64,000 nt of DNA from Pholis gunnellus. Lineage: Eukaryota > Chordata > Actinopteri > Perciformes > Pholidae. The position numbers and the translations under genes are program-made. The notes below the pieces were generated by a model. It was given only the letters and a program-made list of their open reading frames with translations, was not told the origin of the DNA and made no database searches. This document shows, one piece after another, positions 58,754 to 64,000 of the stretch (positions are counted from its first letter, which is position 1; every line of letters starts with the position of its first letter). The stretch spans positions 19,989,321 through 20,053,320 of the forward strand of contig OU342818.1 in NCBI GenBank assembly GCA_910591455.2. Reading direction: 5' to 3'.

Positions 58754-60427
58754 ATTGAAGCATTTTATTTTCTAAGGATACAAGCGCGCGCGCATATGCA
58801 CACACTTGCAAATGGGCTCAGGAGAAAAAGGGAGACGGATACATACATTCAGTTGGATCAACAAATAAATTATTCAGAGCAATATGACAGCAGATGTTTG
58901 GGAGGCCGTGATTCGGCGGTGGTCTCCACTGCAACTTTTGATCAGAAATTCAAAAACAGGCCCTGTGTGGCCGACAGACGGCTGGATGGGAATCTGTAAC
59001 TCCCTCTCCTCCCCTCTCTGCCTTTGCCATCTTCACATCCCAGATATTTCTGAGGCCATTTGTTTAGGGGAGATGCTTTGTGGAGAGGCTGCAGATCACA
59101 GCCACACGGTGTTAACTGCAGCTGCGAGAACAGCAGTTGTGGATCGTATCGGAGGCGTTGTTACGTTAACATTCATTTAAGACGCAGGCCGATTCATTCT
59201 TGTTTTTGATGAGGACTTGATAGAATGAAAAGGATACAGAATAGTGCCTCCAACAGAGATGGAGTAGATGCCCGAAAACACAGCTAAAATCGGTTTCAGC
59301 TGGGGTAGTTTGCTTCTTTTTCAAAGTTTTAATAGTATTCATCTGATTTCAGCTGTGTGAACATGGGGCTGTTTCCTGCTAGACATTGGGACTTAAGCAG
59401 ACCAAGTAAAAGTAAAAGCTGGCCAAGTGATTTAACATCACTTAGGATATTATCTCACGTCAAACTGTATTTGTGCAGATACAGTCACCAATACAGCTAG
59501 TGGAGCTGATGAGGATGATGAAGCTCCTCTAGCAGTAATTGCCTCTTAATTTAGAGTTCTATCTTCTGGTGTGCAAAAAGCCTCATGGGCTGCAGGTTGG
59601 TAATTGACTTTTAGGAAAGACCAAGTGACCGAATTCATGGCTTTGTTGTATCCACTTCAGAAAACCGAGCCACACAGGACACCTCACACTACACAGACTG
59701 AAAGGTACGCAGTGCGGTGTCCGGCCCATGATGCACCTGCACTGATTCTCGGATATGTCCTGTGTGAAATGTATCAATATGTAAGCAAGAGAGCGATTTA
59801 GGAAATAAAGTGTGATATGCTTTGTCACTAAACGACGTATGAACGACAAGATAATTGTAAGTCATTTTGCGTGCAATGAGTACGCCTTTTTGTGTTTCAT
59901 TTAGACGACATGTAGTCTTTACTGACTGCAATGTTTACGCATCCACATAACTATGATACTCTCTCATCAAGAGACGGAAGATATAATGTGAGAGGGACCA
60001 CTTATGTTGGATGGAAGGGAAGGTGGGTGAGTCAAACAAACAGGACCTGCAACAAGGAGACCAGTGAGCGGTGTCTTACTTTTTTTTTTTTAAGTTATGT
60101 AAGTGATGTTTTTTCTTACTTCACCCAGTTGTTTAAAATCCAACCATGATGTATTTACTGAAACATAACCCAGAGCGTTTATGTAAAAAACGTGTGGTTT
60201 ATAAATGGCACACAAAAAGCCTAAAATGTAAAAGGAAATGTTGCGCTTTTTATACGCCTTCCTGTGAGATTGGGTTGAAACTAGAGTGTAAAAAGAAAGC
60301 AAAATGTAGTAATGTTGATAAATGTTTTTTTTAATTATTATTCTATTTGAAAGTCATAGAAGCAAGGCCATTATTAGTCACTGTCTCTTTAAAGACTCAT
60401 TTCCTTTTTTTGTGGCAGTGAAAGTGC
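58754..60427. other. Unassigned sequence
   Basis: 58790-59160 is unique and could be part of the regulatory landscape. The 120- and 98-codon frames there have no domain, and the first starts in the GT run. 59200-60400 is AT-rich with a T10 run (about 60080-60091) and nothing recognised. Confidence 0.4.
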
Positions 60428-60452
60428 GTGTGTGTGTGTGTGTGTGTGTGTG
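60428..60452. repeat. (GT)n microsatellite
   Basis: About 12 GT units. Confidence 0.9.
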
Positions 60453-60599
60453 ATTGGGGAGGGGGCGCTGGTTACAATGGGATTTAGTCATACTTAACTC
60501 GCAATTGAGGGTCCCCCTACACCACTTCCTTCACCCAGACACCTTTTTCATACACGAGTGAACCATTCATATTCCATCTGTTCCAGCTCTCACTCTTTG

Positions 60600-60921
60600 G
60601 GGAGGCTGTCAATCTCCGAGACTCGTGTGATGTGAATGGAGGTGGGGGGGTGGAGGGAGGGGGTTTGCAGGGGAGAGACAAAGAGAGAGAGAGAAGGCGA
60701 GTGAGAGTAGTTGTGGAAGTGGAAACAGAGGAGGGCGAGTGGAGAAAGCGAGAGGAGGCTCAGCACTGACGCTGAACTCCTGGGACCTTTTAGAAAAGCT
60801 CATCGCACATCAGTGTCCTGCCGAGCCACCGCCACGGAAGAGAGGACGAGCGAGGCAGTGGAAAACCGGAGGAAGAGAGAGGGAGTGAGTGACTGAGTCA
60901 GGGAGGGAGGGGGGGAGGGGG
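60600..60921 (+). other. Possible untranslated first exon ending at a splice donor
   Basis: A purine-rich, locally CpG-containing block (AAGGCGAGTGAGAG, GAAAGCGAGAGG, GCCGAGCCACCGCCACGG, GGACGAGCGAGGC) ends at G|GTAAGTAAAAG, a strong donor match with GT at 60922-60923. This resembles 5' untranslated exons of vertebrate regulatory genes. There is no TATA box I can place, no clear start of transcription, and the 61-codon frame inside has no domain. It could equally be purine-rich intron. Confidence 0.25.
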
Positions 60922-61709
60922 GTAAGTAAAAGCGGAGGTGAAGGAGGAGTAGAAGAAAACTGAGATTGTGATCGATGTTGGAGAAAATGTCAGAGTGGAA
61001 GAGGAGAGGGAAGCTGAGGACCACTTTAGCCAGGTGGTAACTTCAGCACTGCGCCTGAGGGACAAACAGGACACAGTCTTCCTGTATGGAACAGGAAGAA
61101 CATTTAACAGGAAGAAAAATATATTGTAAAGAAAATAGGCTAAACGATTTCTCCATTTTACTATTTTGAATTTTCTAATTCTCTATGCTCTACGGCACGG
61201 AGGAATCAGGTATATTAGGCTGTGATACACACACAAAAAATACTGAATTACACCAGTCTTATCGTCGAGTGGAATGTCTGCTTCATGAAGGAAGAAGACA
61301 ATCGAGGAACCTATAAAGCGCTCCTGCTGCTTTACTGTTCCTCCCAATAGTGACAAATATGTGAAACAGTAAACCCGGAGGACAGGATCAGAGGTCATTT
61401 TATATTTCATTTTTACAACGAAATGGTCCACTTTCAGCAACATATTGTGGCCTTCATCAGAGCAGAGTTTGTGTAGTCCTCATAGAGATTTGATGTGTTG
61501 ATGTTTATACGTATTGAGTTGTCACGTCTCTTGGGGATTCTTTGACTGATCACAAGGCGTCATTTTACCCGTCTTTATTCTTTTTTTCTATTCCAACACT
61601 CCGTAGCGCTTCATCACTGACAGAGACACACATCCACTGTGAGGAAGAGGGAGAAGTGGGCAGGCAGTAGGAGGATGTCAAGGACGGAGTAGGAGGAGGG
61701 GGTGGAGGT

Positions 61710-61736
61710 GGGGGGGGGGGGGGGGGGGGGGGGGGG
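61710..61736. repeat. G27 run
   Basis: Twenty-seven consecutive G, preceded by GGAGGAGGGGGTGGAGGTG. Poly-Pro shadow frames on the minus strand (61565-61771 and 61678-61974) are rejected. Length is probably unreliable. Confidence 0.95.
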
Positions 61737-62344
61737 TTCTGCATGGCCGGGAGGCAGCATGGAGGCGACACATCTGTCGCAGTATTAACTTTCTGCTCTG
61801 TGGGGCCTGGGTGTCAGTGTTAGCTGCTGGGGCCCGACCCCAGCTATCCCGGAGCTCAGATGGAGGAACAAAGCCCCAAACAGCCCCGCATAGAGTCGGA
61901 GATGATGCTTGAGCCCAACGCCTCCCCAGAAACATCCATCCTGCTTTACTAACTGACTCTACTCTACCAATCATCTACAATCTATAACCTCTCCCGTAGT
62001 ATCTCACGCATACGCACACTGGATTGTTGCACAATTTCAACGTTGTCACTTCTCTTGTTTGACAAAACTGAAGTATTTCATGGCTAACTAGTTCTAGGAG
62101 CGTTAGTTGCTCAAAATGCAGCTGTTGAAATGGCAGCCCATTGCGATCCATACAAGGTACCTTCACTATTGGGGGCCAGTGCCTACTGTCAGCAAACCCA
62201 CCACCCAGCAGCACCTTGTCACCACAACTTGTCACCACAGTAATGGCACCGCCGCTAGTTGGCGGAACACACAAGATGAGATTTATCTCAATTTTGCAGT
62301 AAATTTAAGGCTTTAACTACAAAATAAAAGAACAAATTTACTGC
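61737..62344. other. Unassigned sequence
   Basis: The 99-codon minus-strand frame 61975-62274 has no recognisable domain. Confidence 0.4.
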
Positions 62345-62505
62345 AAAACCTAGAGACTGACACTCATTCACATCCACGGGCAAATTAGAGTTAACAATTC
62401 ACCAAACATTCATGTCTTTGAGGATGTTAGCAAAAAATGTATAAAAAATCTGTCTGACACGGGGAGAACATGCAAACTCCACACAGAGGGGCCCAAGCCA
62501 GCCAG
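62345..62505 (+). mobile_element. Retroposon 3' region (L2/CR1-like, teleost)
   Basis: CTCATTCACATCCACGGGCA, AATTAGAGTTAAC, then ACACGGGGAGAACATGCAAA and CTCCACACAGAGG. This is a widespread fish sequence that I associate with the 3' part of L2-type LINEs or SINEs using them. It is 5' truncated and has no coding frame. Class assignment is from memory. Confidence 0.55.
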
Positions 62506-63018
62506 CATTATACGTTTTTTGCATGTTCTGGTAAACTAATTTTTTTGACACAGTGTACAATGATATCAGGTTGAGACTGCCTTTCTCTACTGTGATTGGT
62601 AGGTATTTAAAAAAAAACTAAAATGATACCGGTGACTGCAAGAAAGTGTTAAAAGTTGAACTCAGATACTAACAGAAAAGGCAAATTGCTCTGACCATTT
62701 GGGGAAAAAAAAGAACATTTGAATGCTTGGACCTTTTTGTTTCTCCGCTACTTCTGTATTGCACTAAAACAAGCTTTGCTATACAAATAAATCTGTCATT
62801 AAAAAGCAAAAAAGAGCATCTATTAGAGCTGGTGTCAAGATAATTCAATAATATGAGGCTTTAAATTCAGATATTTAATGACTTTTCAGGACATGGGTAG
62901 AATAAAATGAAAACCCTGGAGAATACAGTATTCTAACTAAGCAGTGCATTGCTTGGACAGTAGAATATATTTGGATTGTTTGATACTTTCATTGGACATT
63001 TCTTCAGCCTCACGTAGA
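62506..63018. other. Unassigned AT-rich sequence
   Basis: Nothing recognised. Confidence 0.45.
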
Positions 63019-63040
63019 CACACACACACACACACACATG
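63019..63040. repeat. (CA)n microsatellite
   Basis: About 11 CA units. Confidence 0.9.
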
Positions 63041-63519
63041 AAGCTGATCCCTTGGTCCACTAAAAAGACATTTATTACCCAGTGCTCTGATCCCAGTCTC
63101 TTGTGAGCAGCATCTGAGCATCTAGTCTCTGATGTCATTATGGTCACTTTGTCCAGGGAACAGCCCTTAGTGCCTCAAATCAATAGAGCCTGTTTACTGT
63201 TCAATCTCAGAGGTGCTTTCTGGCCAGACAGCGGGGATTTGCTTTCCACTTTCTCCAGGGCTGAGAGGGCCTAGCATGGCCAAACTGACCCTGGAGCCCT
63301 GCGGCCCTCAACTGGCAAAAAGCCTCCTGCACTGGAGGTCCTAGACGAATGCCCTGAGGGACGCCAAGGTCACCGAGCTGCCGCTTCCAGCACTGAGTTC
63401 CAGCTGCTGAGGTTGTTGTTTTTGTTGCGCCTGCTGCCGCTTTGTTGTTGTTGTTGAGTGGATTGGTGTCTCTCAATCCACCTCTGTCTACATCCCTCTC
63501 TTCCTCCCTTTCCATCTAT
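63041..63519. other. Unassigned sequence near possible exons
   Basis: A minus-strand frame of 102 codons (63207-63515) runs through a CAA-type repeat (about 63414-63455) and then AGTQCWKRQLGDLG. I do not recognise it. Coding potential cannot be decided by eye. Confidence 0.35.
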
Positions 63520-63600
63520 CTCCGGCCTGCAGGGCATAAAGAAGCCCCATGAATTAATGAAGATGAGTGAGGTAATTAAACGCGGTGGTGATGGCGACAC
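63520..63600 (+). other. 39-nt exon-like interval or conserved non-coding core
   Basis: A pyrimidine-rich tract and CGGCCTGCAG acceptor-like site precede 63533-63571. That 39-nt segment is open only in one frame (GIKKPHELMKMSE) and is followed by GTAATT, a moderate donor. The same interval contains GAATTAATGAAG and GGTAATTAAAC, AT-core motifs typical of conserved non-coding DNA. Either a micro-exon or an enhancer core fits. I do not recognise the peptide. Confidence 0.25.
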
Positions 63601-63833
63601 AGATCCTGGGAGGGTTTCAGAGGGACAGGAGGTCCACATGGGGCCTTGGCCTGCCTGCTCCGCTATTACCCTCCTCCCTTCCTCTGTCCCCCTGGTCCCC
63701 AGGTTGCATGGCACACAGATATGGCTTGATTGGCCTGCTGGGCACGGGGAGGAGGAGGGTTGGTGAAGTTGGCACCCAGGGGAGGTGGAGGGAGAGGCAG
63801 GATGGAGGGGGGTAGATTGAGCTCAGGCCTCAC

Positions 63834-63904
63834 CTGTGGCCCCGGAGCCCCTCCCTGGATCCCTCCCCTGGCAGCCAGGTCACGCTGCGTGGTCCAAACA
63901 CCAC
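63834..63904 (-). other. Possible minus-strand exon
   Basis: On the minus strand a pyrimidine tract (TTTTCCTCCTCTTCTCCCC) and TGGCAG acceptor lie just before 63904, and CCACAG|GTGAGG, a strong donor match, ends the interval at 63834. The reading frame GVWTTQRDLAARGGIQGGAPG continues open beyond the donor into a Pro-rich stretch to about 63666. GC-rich composition could produce this by chance, and I recognise no domain. Confidence 0.2.
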
Positions 63905-64000
63905 CTGCCAGGGGAGAAGAGGAGGAAAACAACAGCATGGAGGGAAGGGAGGTGTAGAGGGAAGGATAGAGGGGATAAGGGAGGTAGGGCAAGAACCATA

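Noticed and set aside
61565..61974. Proline-rich minus-strand proteins
   Set aside because: The Pro tracts come from a G27 run and neighbouring G-rich DNA.
1..64000. Prokaryotic defence or biosynthetic system
   Set aside because: No operon-like run of genes, ribosome-binding sites or long coding frames; the repeats are those of a fish nuclear genome.

Overview
The window reads as non-coding nuclear DNA of a ray-finned (probably percomorph) fish. The reasons are the many long (GT)n/(CA)n microsatellites and long homopolymer runs, several tRNA-derived SINE copies with a fish-typical body, deletion derivatives of hAT transposons with 8-bp target duplications, and retroposon tails common in teleosts. 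I found no prokaryotic gene organisation, no CRISPR array, no rRNA and no free-standing tRNA gene. I also found no protein-coding gene I can name. The longest open frames (100-167 codons) lie in repeats, microsatellites or low-complexity DNA and resemble no cellular protein I recognise.

Layout. 1-11.4 kb: mostly unique DNA with one old hAT-like element (about 3.55-4.73 kb), a candidate conserved non-coding block (8.3-8.7 kb) and a full-length tRNA-derived SINE (10.6-10.9 kb). 11.4-15.8 kb is a mobile-element cluster. It holds a second partial copy of the 8.3-kb block, an hAT deletion derivative with a recognisable target duplication and a remnant BED-type zinc finger, and a roughly 2.7-kb older repeat with a truncated SINE inserted in it. 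16.4-41 kb: long unique stretches with blocks that look like developmental enhancers (AT-core homeodomain sites, balanced composition, no repeat signature), separated by microsatellites and degraded repeats. 41.7-43.8 kb: a second, empty-site copy of the 13-15 kb repeat. 46.6 kb: a 12-unit, 21-bp minisatellite. 48.0-48.8 kb: a 174-bp inverted repeat whose arms look identical. 48.95-49.46 kb: a MITE with 12-bp terminal inverted repeats. 50.4-59.2 kb: more enhancer-like blocks with simple repeats, a retroposon tail and an inverted-repeat element. 60.6-60.9 kb: a purine-rich block ending in a good splice donor, a possible untranslated first exon. 63.5-63.9 kb: two short intervals with splice-like borders.

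Interpretation (inference): this is most likely a gene-poor regulatory landscape beside or inside a developmental gene whose coding exons lie mostly or wholly outside the window. The items most worth checking are the identical-arm inverted repeat, the partly duplicated enhancer-like block, the nested SINE with an empty-site paralogue, and the possible exons near the right end. I did not find a previously undescribed multi-gene system.
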